Shown here piece after piece: positions 16,960-27,976 of a DNA stretch of 64,000 nt; position 1 is the stretch's first letter, and the number at the start of each line of letters is the position of its first letter. A model generated the notes under the pieces. It did not search any database. It saw nothing but the letters and a program-made list of their open reading frames with translations, and was not told the origin of the DNA. The position numbers and the translations under genes are program-made. The stretch is taken from contig OY969783.1 of assembly GCA_963702995.1 (NCBI GenBank), positions 930,001 through 994,000 of the forward strand, given 5' to 3'. Source of the DNA: MFD04580-c1 sp963702995 (GTDB taxonomy: Bacteria > Planctomycetota > Phycisphaerae > Tepidisphaerales > Tepidisphaeraceae).

Positions 16960-18636
16960 TCAGTTAGCGGGGCCGCCACCGGCCTCACCCGGGTCGATGT
17001 GACGCCGGTCGCGCCCGCTGAAGGCAGGGCTGACATAGGGGAAGGTCGTGCGATAGGTGGCGATGTCGTCCATGTTCACCCCGTCGCCCAGGCGACTGTT
17101 GGGGGACGCGTTGTACGGCGGGCCGACAAGCACGCCGACGACTGCCCGCAGGGCGATGTCGGTCACATCGTCGATGATGCGGCGGCCGTTGGGCCAGCCC
17201 GATGTATCCGGCGTAGCGGTGCCGGACGCATCATGGGCGAGCAAGCCAAGACGGTGCTGGCTCCCCGGGGCGGTCGGGGCGACGCCGGTATTCAGGCGGA
17301 GCAAATCGGCGACCGGCCCGACCGGCGTGCCTGTGGCGGCGATGGGCGCCTTGTACTGCATGAGGACCAGCAGGTCGTTCCTCGGGGCGGGCGGGATGGG
17401 CAGAGCGGCGCCGTACGCGGCGTTCAGAGCGCGGGGAAGGAGCGGGTCCAGGGCGAAGCTGGCGAACTGGGCGTCATCCTTGGGGTCGCTGATGCTCCAG
17501 CGATCCTTGGAACCGGTGCCGATGATCAGCTCATTGATGAGCGGGTTGCCCATCCGCTGCACCTGGCGGTAGTCGCCGCTCCCCTTGGCAACGTCCTCGT
17601 TGATGGCGGTTTCGCCGATCGCGGGGAGTTTGCTCTTGGCGTTGATGGAGCGGCGGACGAGCGTGCGGGATCGCTTGGTGCGGCCCCAGGCGCCGATCGT
17701 CGCGGCCGGGTCGGTGGCGGGAAGCTGTGTGCCGGTGCGGGTCAGCATCGTGATCGGCACTTCGATCGCGATGGAGTTGACGTTGTACCCGGAGACGGTG
17801 TCCGACGTGATGTTGTGCGTGTCGTCCGCGTCCTGGGCGTCGGTGAGCACGCCGGGGATGGTCGAGGTGAACGCCGACGTGCGGAAGTTGAAGGTGTCGA
17901 AGGTCGCGCCCAGATCGATGTAAAACGGGTCTTCAACGGTCCCGGCGAAGCAGCGGACGCCGTTGCCCAGGTCATATACGCCCTGTTCGAACAGGGCGGC
18001 ATAGTTGGGCATGGTGCGTGGCCCGACGTTCGACGGCACGGCGAAGAGCGTATGGCCGGCGGAGAGGTTGGTCGTCTTGGTGTGGAAGCCGCCGCCCTTC
18101 CTGGCGGTCTTGGTAATCATGCTGATGGAATAGGTCTGGCGGAGGCTCAGGCCCGCGGCGCCGGCCCCGTCGAGCGCGGTGATGGCGGGGGGGACGATCG
18201 GCGTGCCGGCCGCGACGGGGGCGGGCGAGTTCGACGGCGAGCTGATGCCCGAGCCGGCGCCGACCAGGCCGGTGAATACGCCGGGAGCGCGGACCTCGGT
18301 CTGGAAGCGGATCTGGAAGGTGACGTTGTCGGCCGCGGTGTTGGTGTTATCCACCGCGATCTCGTAGACGATATCCGGGTCGAACGGGAAATAGTTCGGG
18401 CCGTTGCCGGGCTCGAGGAGCGGGTCAACATTGAGGATGAAGGTGACATTCCCCGACTTGCCCGTCTCGTAGCTGACGAAGGCGTAGAAATCGGTGATAT
18501 CGGCCGCCCGATCCAGAGCCGTGATCGGCGCCTCGCGATGGCTGGCGGCATCGGCGCGCGGCGCGGGGGCGGCAAAGCCTACCAACCCGGCGACCGCCGC
18601 GGCGGCGAGCATTCGAGAAAACCGTTTGAACCGCAT
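16960..18636 (-). CDS. Secreted DUF4331 family protein
   Basis: 558 residues from ATG 18636, which has AAGGAG 7 bases upstream; a start 30 bases earlier lacks this. The signal peptide is cut near ADA-ASHREAP. The SHREAP opening with DITDFYAFVSYE is the hallmark of DUF4331. The rest is beta-rich, and the C-terminus ends DRRHIDPGEAGGGPAN. The biochemical role of this family is unknown. It heads a run of minus-strand genes leading into the TPR, CbiMQO and NicO genes, which suggests a link to metal handling or surface assembly. Confidence 0.85.
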   Translation of the reverse strand: MRFKRFSRMLAAAAVAGLVGFAAPAPRADAASHREAPITALDRAADITDFYAFVSYETGKSGNVTFILNVDPLLEPGNGPNYFPFDPDIVYEIAVDNTNTAADNVTFQIRFQTEVRAPGVFTGLVGAGSGISSPSNSPAPVAAGTPIVPPAITALDGAGAAGLSLRQTYSISMITKTARKGGGFHTKTTNLSAGHTLFAVPSNVGPRTMPNYAALFEQGVYDLGNGVRCFAGTVEDPFYIDLGATFDTFNFRTSAFTSTIPGVLTDAQDADDTHNITSDTVSGYNVNSIAIEVPITMLTRTGTQLPATDPAATIGAWGRTKRSRTLVRRSINAKSKLPAIGETAINEDVAKGSGDYRQVQRMGNPLINELIIGTGSKDRWSISDPKDDAQFASFALDPLLPRALNAAYGAALPIPPAPRNDLLVLMQYKAPIAATGTPVGPVADLLRLNTGVAPTAPGSQHRLGLLAHDASGTATPDTSGWPNGRRIIDDVTDIALRAVVGVLVGPPYNASPNSRLGDGVNMDDIATYRTTFPYVSPAFSGRDRRHIDPGEAGGGPAN

Positions 18637-18907
18637 GGAAAACTCCTTGTAGAGCGGGCCGATCAATCAGGGCGACGGCCACCCGCCGTCCGCGCCGGAA
18701 CCGGGGTAGGACAAGCGACCATACGGCCAACCTCGGCCGATAGATTTTGGATTCGCGGGTTACGATTACGTTCGGCCGCGATGCGCGGCCGCGGGGAGGG
18801 GGGGGGTTGCTCACCAGGATCGCCGGGTTCGATCCGCTGTGAATGCGACGCGAGCGGCCGTCACGCGGGTTCGACGCGATTGTCGCAACGTGCTTTGGCG
18901 GGGTGAG

Positions 18908-20624
18908 TTAGCGTGACAGCGCGCGATAGTTGTCGATCGTCGCGGCGAGCCCCGGAGCGGCCGGGGCTCCCGGCAGCGCAAAGTAGACGCCTTCATACAA
19001 GGTCGCCGCATACGGCGACTCGCCCAGCGCGCGGTAGTCGCGCCAGAGCGTGTCGTACTTCTCCAGGGCGTCGCAAAGCTCGGCGTGGTCGTAGGCTCCC
19101 AGTCGATCGCCGCGCACCCCGGCGGCCATCACCCGCCAGGCTTGCTGAACGATGCCGAAGAGCAGGCGGCCGTACTCGACCGAGGCCTGAACGCATCTCC
19201 AGCGCGCGCCCTCGGGCCAGCGGATCTCCTTCGCCAAGCGCGCGATCTCGGCCCAGAGCGCGACCGCCTCAGCTTTTTCTCGCAAGGCCGCTTCGATCAG
19301 GTCGTGCTCGTCGAGGTACTTGAAAACCGGCCCCAACTGCTCCAGGCCGCCGAGGCGATCGTCGCGCATCCAGAGCGCGGTCGGGAGGACCGATTCGTTC
19401 AAAGCCCGATCGAACGCTTCGCAGTGTCGCCCCTTCAAAATCGCCTTGGCGCTGAAGAGGCAGAGCCTGCGGAAGCGGCCGACATCATCCTGATCGAGGC
19501 CCATTCGCCCGCGGCAGTAGTCCTGGAAGGCCTGTTCTTCAGACGTGCCTGGGTTTGAGGCCACGCTGGCCAATACGGCCGCGTTCAGCTCGGGCCAGAA
19601 TTCATCTTTGAGATATGGGCCATACCACCCGCCGCCACGCGACCAACTGTAGACCCCTTGGATCAGCGGGTGTGTCAGCAGGTGCTTCAACCCCACCGGG
19701 GCGGCGTTTTCTTCAAAGCCATTGAGCACGCCGTCCATTACGTAATTGGGAAAGGCGCCTTTGCCCTCGTACTCCCGCTGGCACTGGACCTCAATGATCT
19801 GAGGATGGCGGCCGCGGGCGAGGCATTCGTTCACCTTGACCCGTCGCCAGAAGTCCAGCGCCGTGTGCTTGATCGAGAAAGCCAGGTTCGGATGCGGCTC
19901 CACCTGGTCGGAGACCTCGAGATAATGGTCGAGCCGCGCGTGCAGCTTGTCGGGGAAGATGTCCCAGGTCCGGAACATCAGGCGCCGGCCGCGGCGAACG
20001 CAGATTTCTTCGCGCAGGAACCGGATCAGCTTTATATACGCATCGACCTGGGCCTGCGCCAGCTCTGTGGCGGCGCGGCTTCGCCCAGGGCATGGGCATA
20101 CCCGTAGGTCGGCGCCCACGCCGGGCCAGCCGCGGGATCGGGCTGTTCCCCTGATGGAACGGGGTGTCGAACAGGTAGGTTTCACCGACACGGATGATGT
20201 AGCCGTCAACCTCGGGGAACCGATCGGTCAGCTCCTCGAACAGCACCCGATGGATGTCGAGCGTCTTTGGGCGATCGAGGCTGATGCGGCCGGTCTGGGG
20301 ATCGCAGATCTCGTCCCCCAATTGCTCCACCAGCCGGCGCGGAAGGACGAACAGGTCCAGGTGATAGTAAACCTTGAGCCCATGAGCCTTGGCGGCGTAA
20401 ATCTCCCGCTCGATCGACGGAAGGAACGCGTCGAGCCACTTCCGGTCGGGCGACCCGGCGGGGAAGAGATCGAGCCCAAGGCGGTCGAACGTGGCGACAC
20501 AGTTAATGTGCTTGAAGACCTGGCCGTTGAAACCGGCGTCGCGGAGGAACCCCGGCTTCAGAAACTCACTTTCGAAGGGCGGTTCACCGGGGTTGTGGTG
20601 AACCATGTCGATCACGAACGTCAT
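18908..20624 (-). CDS. TIM-barrel glycoside hydrolase-like protein, two frameshifts
   Basis: The N-terminal part (from ATG 20624, MTFVIDMVHHNPGEPPFESE) and the C-terminal part (RLMFRTWDIFPDKLHARLDH to the stop at 18908) lie in different frames. A short middle piece (AWAPTYGYAHALGEAAPP) lies in the third frame. Single missing C bases at about 20125 and 20070 restore one protein of about 570 residues. Barrel-like features include KVYYHLDLFVLP, GYIIRVGETYLFDTP and an Asp/Glu-rich EVQCQREYEGKGAFPN stretch. There is no signal peptide. I recognise a glycoside-hydrolase-type barrel but cannot name the family. It is the last gene of the minus-strand carbohydrate block. Confidence 0.6.
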
Positions 20625-20694
20625 CCATCACTCCAAACGGCGGTGCGGTCAGCGACCCGGCCCCTCACTATCGGAAGCGATTCGCGGCCGAGGG

Positions 20695-21951
20695 TCAAAC
20701 GTCCTGCGCGACCAGATTCTCCAGCGCCGCCTCGAACGGTTTTGAGCTTGACCGGTCGCGCGTGGCGTACAACGCGATGCCCATCCCCGCCAGGGCGATG
20801 GCGGCCACGCCGAGCGCCCCGCTCGTCTTTAATAGGACGTTGTTATTGGCATCGGGCTTGGTCAGAAAGAAGACCCCGACGCCGGCGAGCATGACGATCG
20901 ACGCGATCAATCGGTCCTTCAGCCCCCGCTCCTTGAACACCAGCCAACCCAGGATCACCGCGAAGATAATCCCCGACCGCTTGATGCTGATGATAATCGC
21001 GGCCGGTGCGAACTGAACCGCCGTCAACTGAAGCACCAGCACGGTCGCTTCAAGTAGGCCCGCGAGGATCAGCCACACCGGAACGTGGCGAACCAGGCTG
21101 AACCAACTGAACGCGGGAACAGTCTGTGCCGGAGCGTGACTGAGGACCGCGGCGCTGGACTGGGCTACGGCGCTCGACTGGGCTACGGCGCTCGACAGGG
21201 CCGGCGCGACCGCCGGGCATACGGCGGGGATCACCACCTGACGCCGTGCGGAGCGATTTCGGTAGAGGGTCAGGCCGACAAAGAACAGCGAGAGGACCGC
21301 GCTCTTGCCGGCCGATTGGGTCAGCGAGCGGCCGAACTTCACGGAGAAAGGCTCGCCGGCGGGAGAGGTGACGAACCACTTATCCATAACGGCGGTCATC
21401 GTCAGAAGTAAGGCGACGCAGACCATGTAGCGGCTGCCACGCTCGCGAAGGATCACGCGGAGCGGCTCCAGCGGGCCGGTCGCGAAGAACTGCCGGTTCA
21501 CCATCAGCGAGCCCACCACCACCAGGAAGACGCCGATAATCATCCCGGCGGAGATCTTCTCGTGGAGGAAAATCGCGCCGGCGGGCAGGAGAAAGAGTGG
21601 CGTGAGCGCCATGAACGGCACGCAGTAGGAGATCGGCGAGAGCTGGAGCGCCCGCAAGTTAAGGAAGATGGCCGTCCCTTCCAGGGCCGCGTTCAGGACC
21701 AGGTAGAGGCCGAACCCGACGATCGGGCTCAGGCTCAGCTTGCTGCTGACGTCGGGAAGCTCCGGCGCTTTGGCGGACATCAGGGTCATCCCGACGATCA
21801 GCAGCGCCAGGGCGACGACGGAGACCACCTTGCACCAGAGACTGACCAGCGCGGCGTCGTACTGATGGTCGAGCACCTTCTTGCGCGACGTGTCCGTCAG
21901 CACGTTGAAGAGCGAACCGACGCATGCCATGAGCAGGGCGATGGTCCCCAT
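20695..21951 (-). CDS. EamA/DMT-family transporter
   Basis: About 418 residues from ATG 21951 (MGTIALLMACVGSLFNVLTD); an earlier in-frame start has no membrane character. Ten predicted membrane helices fall in two EamA halves (for example LRALQLSPISYCVPFMALTPLFLL and VLQLTAVQFAPAAIIISIKR). A cytoplasmic-type loop between them holds a SSAVAQ repeat. Members export or import small metabolites or sugars; the substrate is not predictable. It lies between the PVC dehydrogenase and the hydrolase-like gene, so a sugar or sugar acid is possible. Confidence 0.85.
   Translation of the reverse strand: MGTIALLMACVGSLFNVLTDTSRKKVLDHQYDAALVSLWCKVVSVVALALLIVGMTLMSAKAPELPDVSSKLSLSPIVGFGLYLVLNAALEGTAIFLNLRALQLSPISYCVPFMALTPLFLLPAGAIFLHEKISAGMIIGVFLVVVGSLMVNRQFFATGPLEPLRVILRERGSRYMVCVALLLTMTAVMDKWFVTSPAGEPFSVKFGRSLTQSAGKSAVLSLFFVGLTLYRNRSARRQVVIPAVCPAVAPALSSAVAQSSAVAQSSAAVLSHAPAQTVPAFSWFSLVRHVPVWLILAGLLEATVLVLQLTAVQFAPAAIIISIKRSGIIFAVILGWLVFKERGLKDRLIASIVMLAGVGVFFLTKPDANNNVLLKTSGALGVAAIALAGMGIALYATRDRSSSKPFEAALENLVAQDV
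21152..21200. repeat. 18-base in-frame tandem repeat in the EamA transporter gene
   Basis: About 2.7 copies of an 18-base unit (GCGCTCGACTGGGCTACG), encoding SSAVAQ-SSAVAQ-SSAAVL on the minus strand in the loop between the two transporter halves. It has the same period as the gspD signal-peptide repeat, though the sequence differs. Confidence 0.75.
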
Positions 21952-22032
21952 CGTGTGGATCGTCCGTTGGTGAGAGAAGGCCGGCGACCCCGAAACGGGG
22001 CCGCCGGCCACCGGGGAAGAATGCGAAGCAGC

Positions 22033-24775
22033 TTACTTGGACGCTTGGACGGACGCCGCCCCGGGCGTTGGGCCCAGGACGCGAATCTCGGTCAACACCC
22101 AGCTGAGCGTCTTCTCGGCGCCCGTCAGCTTCCCGGTCTGCGTGAGTCGAACGTACCGGGCTTTGACGGGAGCGAACGTCACCACCATCGCTCCAACCGT
22201 CCCCTTCCCCTGGGCGACCGGCTTGCCCCACGACTGGCCGTCGCTGGACACCTGCACGGTGAATGTCCTGGCGTACTCTTTGAGCGTCTTTCCGCTGTCG
22301 AACCAGAGCCCCCCGATTGTCGTCTCGCGCGGCAGCTCGACCTGCACCCACATGCCGGGCGCCAGCGGCTCCTTCGATTCCCAACGGGGGTCGAACTTGC
22401 CGTCGATCAGCAGGGCGGCCTGCGCCGGGTTGTGGCTTGCCGTCACCTTCCACTCGCTCGACGGCCCGACCGGCTGCGGCAGGCGGGCGTGGAGCTCGTC
22501 GAACGTCCATGGGGTCGTGCGGCCCTTGGTCATGGCCCGAAGCTGGGCGACGTCCTGCGGGGTGATCGCCGAGCCGCGGTTGCCGAACGCATTGCGGACA
22601 TAAGAGCCGATCGACGCGACCCACTCGTCGTCGTTGCTCTCCATCGAAACCATCTGGGCCATGTACTCCTTCCCGCCGACGGGGCCGGTGACGCCCTTGA
22701 GCAGGATGTGGATGAGCGTGGACGGGTCGTCCATGACGTCGCGCGAGCCGGCGATGGGCGGGGCGAGGGTCGTCCCGGCGGTGGCGCCGTCCATCGGCAT
22801 GCCGGTCCCGCCGTAACCGTGACAGGCGAAGCAGAGCTCCTGGTAGATCCCCTGCCCCTTTTGGATGCGCGCCGCTTCATCCTTATTGAACGTGCGCAGG
22901 TCAAGCTCATTGCCGGCGTTGAGCAACTGCGTCCCGACGGCCCGCACGCCGGTGGCCGGGGTTGAGGTCATGGTGATCTGCGCGAACTGGCTGAAGTTCG
23001 GCCAGTTGAGCAGTTTCCCGGTGAGGAGCACCTGGAGCACGACGTTCGCGTCCGGGTCGTGCGTCATCCCACGAACTTCTTCCGTCATCGCGGCATCCAC
23101 CTTCTTCATGAAACCTTCCGCCACCCGGATCGCCTGGATGCGAAGCTTGGGGTCCGGGCTCTTCAGCAACTCGTGAACCAACCCGGCATCGACCGCGTTC
23201 AGCCCCTCGAGCGCCCAAAGCGCATGCACCCGAGAAAGGGGAGACTCCCCGTTTCGTGCCATCGCCTGGAGGGCCGGGACGACCGATTTTTCGCCTCGGA
23301 GGACCAGGAGCATCTGCGCCGTGTCCCGCCACCAGCCGTTGGGGTGGGACAGATGGGCGACGAGCTGCGCGGAGGTCTCATCGAGCAGTTTAGGTTGGGG
23401 GCCGGGCTTGAAGTCCTTGTGGGTCAGCCGCCAGATGCGGCCGCGTCCGAAGTTATTCTGCATCCCATACTGCTGAACGACCTTCCGCAGATAGCTCGTC
23501 GGCCCAACCCAGTTCCCCTCCTGAATGATCCCGCGGTACATGTCAACGATATAGAGGCACCCGTCGGGGCCCGTCGTCATGTTGACCGGGCGGAAGTTCG
23601 GGTCGGTCGAGCGGATGAATTCGGAATGGTCGTACGCGTTGCGAAGGTAGGTCATCCCCTGATGATCCTCGACCTTGCTTCGGCGGATGAGCCGTCCGAC
23701 CGGCTCGCCGATCAGGAAGTCGCCCCGCAAGTCCGCCGGCAGCCGATCGCCGCGGAAGATGGTCTGGCCGCAACTGGCCGTGAAGTGATTGAGCGTCTTG
23801 TCTTCCGGCCGGAATCGGGCATACCCACCCTGGACGTCCGCCAGACCAACCTTGGGCCAGACTTCCAGATAGTCGGGTGAAACCTGCCCCGGCACATCAA
23901 ACCCGCCGTAGATAATCGGCGACTGGAACTTGACAGGCCCCTTCTCGGCCCCGCCGTTGCTGAACCACATCTTGCCGTAGTCATCCTGGGCCAGGCCCCA
24001 CTGGGCGCCGTTGCCCGGCGTCTTCTCCATGACGACGTCCTGGCCGGTGTAGCGAAGGCGAAAGGCGTTGACCGCCTGGTACATCCAGTTGTCCATGCCC
24101 CACACCAGGCCGCTCTGCTGGTGCTCGAGGTTCCCGCCGCGCGGGCCGCCGGCGTAAAACAGGCTCTTCTTGTCGGCGACGCCGGTCCCCTTCGTGTCGA
24201 AGTAAGCGACGACATCGTTCGTGTTGGTTTCGTTGATCAGCACGCGGTCGTTCAGCGGCAGGACCTCGCGCGGCAGGAGCAGCTTGTCGGCGAAGACCGT
24301 GTGCTTGTCGAACACGCCGTCGCCGCGCGTGCTTTCGTGCCGCGAGACGCGGCCGCCAGGCGACAGCTCGCCGGTGCCGTCGATGTCCTGCATGTAAGTC
24401 CGGAACTCCGCGACGTACATGCGGCCGTTGCCATCAAACACGCACACGACCGGCTCGGCGATCTGCGGCTCGGACAGGACCAGCTCCATCCGATACCCTT
24501 CGGGCAGCTCAAACGTCTTGAGCTCTTCCTCGGGCGACAGATAGGGGATCTGCGGCTTGGGCGCGAATTCATTCGCCGGGCTCGCCGATGATGTCGCCGC
24601 CGCCTGGGACGGCGCTGGCCGCCCGGGATGGCGCCGCGGCCGGCGGCGTCGGCGCGGCGGCGCCCACGCCGGAGGTCAGGCCAAGGCTTAGCAATGAAAG
24701 CACAATTGGCGAAAGGCGGCCGGTCCGATTCATAGGTCTCATCCTTCTGATGCAGTTCTTCGATCGCGGCGACAA
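22033..24775 (-). CDS. PVC-type dehydrogenase/cytochrome c with discoidin domain
   Basis: The main frame (24489 to 22033, 818 residues, MELVLSEPQIAEPVVCVFD) is open upstream through ANEFAPKPQIPYLSPEEEL. A signal peptide (MNRTGRLSPIVLSLLSLGLT) lies in another frame starting near 24775, so a frame change around 24600 is likely. Domains in order: a soluble-glucose-dehydrogenase-like propeller, HEAT-like helices, a cytochrome c haem motif (CFACH), and a C-terminal F5/8 type C-like domain (NPAQAALLIDGKFDPRWESK). PVC bacteria encode many such periplasmic redox proteins, often near sulfatases and sugar genes. Substrate unknown. It lies 80 bases before the EamA gene. Confidence 0.82.
23235..23254. 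repeat. Palindromic GGGGAGACTCCCC repeat inside a coding region
   Basis: Related to the two copies at 11320-11370. In the PVC dehydrogenase frame it encodes ARNGESPLS, lying between two HEAT-like helices, where an insertion could be tolerated. Confidence 0.75.
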
Positions 24776-24796
24776 AGCCCGACGGTGGCCCGACGG

Positions 24797-26944
24797 TCAG
24801 TTGCGGTCCTCAATGCCGGACCCGCCGGCATCATGCCCGGCCCGCTTATTGAAGCGGTCGATCTCGTCGGCCGTCGGGAGCTTCGTGCGATACTCGTCGA
24901 GGTATAGCCCAATCTTTTCGACCGGGATCGCTTTGAAGCCGGGGAGGTCGGTCGCAAGCTTCGAGCCGGGCTTCAGGCGGAAATCGAGGTGCTCGGCGTC
25001 CACAAAGCCGGGGTCGGCGTCATAAGCGGCGTTCGGGCCGGTCCAATAGGGGTCTTTGACCGCCACTGTTTTGCCATCCTTGACCACCGACCAGTTCATC
25101 GGCGCCTTGCACAAGACGGCGACGTTGTCGGCGATCTTCCCTTCACCCGGCGTGGCGCTGACAAAGGCGTACCCGTAGTTGCACTGGTAGGCGATGTTGT
25201 TGTAGCAGTCGATCGTCTGCGGCGTCTTCGCCTGTGAGCCGATCTTGTAGAGGTAGCCGGTCCCGCGGCCGCCGGGGCGCTGCGAAAGGCGGCGATGTTG
25301 CCGTATACGTGCATGTCGTTGTGATCGTGGTCGAAATAGATGCCGTCCCCCTTGTCGGTATCGTGCATCAGGTTGTAGCGGAATGTATGGTTCCCCATGT
25401 TCGGCATGCGGTCATAGCAGTAGAAAGCGCCCAGGTCCTCTGAGACGGTGCAATAGCGGAAGATTTCGTTGTACTCGAAGGTGCTGTCCCAGCTCCCGTA
25501 CAGGACGCCGCCATGCGGCGTGTCGTGGATGAGGTTATGGGCGACGAGCATCCCCACCGCGACATGGTGCCCGCCGTTGCCGCCGCCGGTGAAGCCCGCG
25601 TTGACGCCGGGCGCGTAGACCCGCTCGATCTGGGCGAAGTGATGGATGTGGTTGTTGATGACCTGGTGCCCGGCCGCGATGCGCGGCGACGATGTTTCGT
25701 CGCCCCCGCCGAGCCAGACGCCGCCCGCCCCCAGGTCATATAGGTCACAGCTCTGAACGCGGCTCCGCTTCCCGCCGTCCAGGACGACGGCGTAGCGATC
25801 GACGTTGCGCACGGTGCAGCCGGCGACGACGTTTTGCTCGCCCCCGCTGATGACGATGCCGTGCCCGAGCCCCGCCTCGACGGTCAGCCCCCGCAGGGTC
25901 ACGTGCGAGGCCCCATTGAGCCGGATCGCCGGTCCGTCATTGTCCGCCAGGAGGACCTGCGCGGCGGAGAGCGGCCGCGGAGGGTAAAAGTAGAGCGCCT
26001 GGTCTTTGAAATCGACGCACCACTCGCCCGGCTGATCGATCTCCTCGAGCAGGTTGAAGGCCCAGTATGGCTCCTTGCCGTTGCCTTCGGGGCGATGGTA
26101 CTTGTTCCCGATCCCGCCCGGGACAGGCGAGGCCAGCGCGACAGTGTGCTTGCCCGAGTCAATCGAGGCGATGCGCGTCGCGGGGTTTTCCCATGGGATG
26201 CGCCAATAGCCCTTGAGCCAGACCCCGCGGTCGAGCGATTGCTTCCAGGCCTCAAATCGCCCCGCGTCTTCATCCCGATATTCGAAGAGGCCGCCAGACT
26301 TGCCCGGCCTCGTATAGGCCTGGGCGCCGGCGTCGCGCCAGTTCGAAGACTGGAGCCCGCCGCCGGTGTCGAGCACCCGCTTCATCGTCATGAAGCCTTC
26401 ATTGGGGTAGCGGGAGAGGCGCATTCGCCGGCCATCGACATACAGATCGACCATCCCGCCCGAGTCGGTGAAGACATCGGCGGGGCGCTGGGCGTGGGTA
26501 ACCAGGCCTTTCAGGCCCAGTTCGACGATCTTCGATCGCAGTGGTTCCGCGATCCGGGCGAGCGCTTCCGGAGACGAGACCGGATGAAAGTCGCTCGCGG
26601 CGAGGCGTCTGGCGTTGATCAACCGGACGACGTCCCCGGCGGCCGCCCGGTAGGTGACCGGGGCCGCCTCAGTGCCGGAATCGGCGTCCGTCAGGTCGAA
26701 CGTGGTAAGCAGCGTGTAGTCACCCGCCCCCAGCCAGACGGTCACCGGCTGGTCAGGATGCTCCCGCCGCGCCGCGGGCCATCCCCCTGGCGTCATCGAG
26801 CGAACGGGCTACAAGCGGCCCCGCTGACGCCGCGAGCGGCGACGGAGAGACGTGGATGTCGATAGCGCTGGCCGTCCCGCAAAGCGCCTGGATCGTCATC
26901 ACGAGAGCGATCGCTCGGGTCGCGGATCCTGTGGCAGTGGGCAT
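24797..26944 (-). CDS. Secreted right-handed parallel beta-helix protein, two frameshifts
   Basis: Starts at ATG 26944 with a signal peptide (MPTATGSATRAIALVMTIQA, cleavage near ASA-IDIHVSPS). A frame change at about 26770 leads to the main frame (REHPDQPVTVWLGAGDYTL) and another at about 25275, where one C is missing from a CCCC run, leads to the last part (TGYLYKIGSQAKTPQTIDCY to the stop at 24797). The corrected length is about 715 residues. Repeated short strands (GHGIVISGGEQNVVAGCTVRN, NHIHHFAQIERVYAPG) define the beta-helix fold of polysaccharide lyases and glycosidases. A His-rich IYFDHDHNDMHVYGN stretch may be catalytic or metal binding. The glycan substrate is unknown. Confidence 0.8.
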
Positions 26945-27096
26945 AAGTGCTTCGAAAAGGGTGTTGTCTCGGCGGCGGCCGGAATTGGGGCGGCGGCCGG
27001 TATCGGGGCGCGGGCCGAGACTGGGGCCGGGGCGGCGGCCATCCATGGCGTGCGGGGGCGAAAGCTCTCGAGCCCAACGACACATGCGTACACCGA

Positions 27097-27918
27097 TCAG
27101 TTCGGGTTGTTCTTCCCGTTCCAGAAATTGTTCCAGGCCAACCGTTGCCCGCTGGCCGGCCGGAAGAGCGGCACGGCGGCGTCGGATGTGCCGTTCGGGT
27201 CGCCGGGCAGGGATTCAACGTGCCCGTCGAAGAAGCAGACGTTCTCTTTCCCTTCCTTGAAGTAGCCTCCGACCCCGGCTTCGGTTGCCGTCGGCGAGAC
27301 GACGAACGTGTGGCCGCCGTGGGGCAGGAGCGGCGGGTACCAGCCAAACCCGTCGGTCCACGCCTTGAAGCCCCCCTCTTTAATCGAATAGTTGGCCGTA
27401 CAAAAAAGGAGGGCGGTCTGGGTGGCGACGTTGGGGCTGGTGATCCTTGTCAGCCCCCATTTGCTCGGGTCGGTCGGGTTGGGAAGGATGGACTGTTCGT
27501 AGCTCCACCACATGTTCCGGTTGAACGCGTACGTCATGCTGTAGTTCGTGTTCGCGTTGGTTACCTGCATGTTGGAGCCGGCGGAGGGGCACTTGAGGAT
27601 GTCGCTGTTCACCAGTTCGGCCGGGTCCGGGTGCCCGGTGATCTGGGAAAAGCCGGCCGCGTCACTTCCGTACTGGTCCAGGCCCAGCAGCGCCCACCCG
27701 CAGGGCAGCCAGTTCCTGTTCTGGTTCGCATACATCTGAATGAAGTTCCCGTAGCCGCGAAGCTGGGCCATGCACTTGACCGACCTCGCCTGCTCGCGCG
27801 CCCGGCCGAGCGTCGGCAGCAGGATCGAGACGAGCAGCGCGATGATCCCGATCACCACCAGCAATTCAACAAGCGTGAACGCTCGACGGTCCCGCCTGCG
27901 GAGAGATTCGTTTCGCAT
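27097..27918 (-). CDS. Prepilin-like secreted protein, DUF1559-related
   Basis: 273 residues from ATG 27918 (MRNESLRRRD); a GTG 18 bases earlier is the alternative. The prepilin motif RAFTLVELLVVIGIIALLVS is followed by the planctomycete-type LGRAREQARSVKCMAQLR segment. The globular domain ends with the His/Asp-Gly signature region (CFFDGHVESLPGDPNG). Such proteins are very numerous in planctomycetes and are processed by prepilin peptidase; they are not type II secretion pseudopilins. It lies between the PEP-CTERM gene and the beta-helix gene, suggesting a shared surface role. Confidence 0.88.
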   Translation of the reverse strand: MRNESLRRRDRRAFTLVELLVVIGIIALLVSILLPTLGRAREQARSVKCMAQLRGYGNFIQMYANQNRNWLPCGWALLGLDQYGSDAAGFSQITGHPDPAELVNSDILKCPSAGSNMQVTNANTNYSMTYAFNRNMWWSYEQSILPNPTDPSKWGLTRITSPNVATQTALLFCTANYSIKEGGFKAWTDGFGWYPPLLPHGGHTFVVSPTATEAGVGGYFKEGKENVCFFDGHVESLPGDPNGTSDAAVPLFRPASGQRLAWNNFWNGKNNPN

Positions 27919-27976
27919 GTGGACTCCCGTGCGCAACGCGCGGCAAAGGGGGGCCGGTCGGAGCCGGCGCTTGAGG

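Noticed and set aside
16879..18906. 675-codon plus-strand open frame opposite the DUF4331 gene
   Set aside because: Gly/Arg/Asp-rich, no fold or signal; the minus strand has a clear SHREAP motif, signal peptide and ribosome-binding site.
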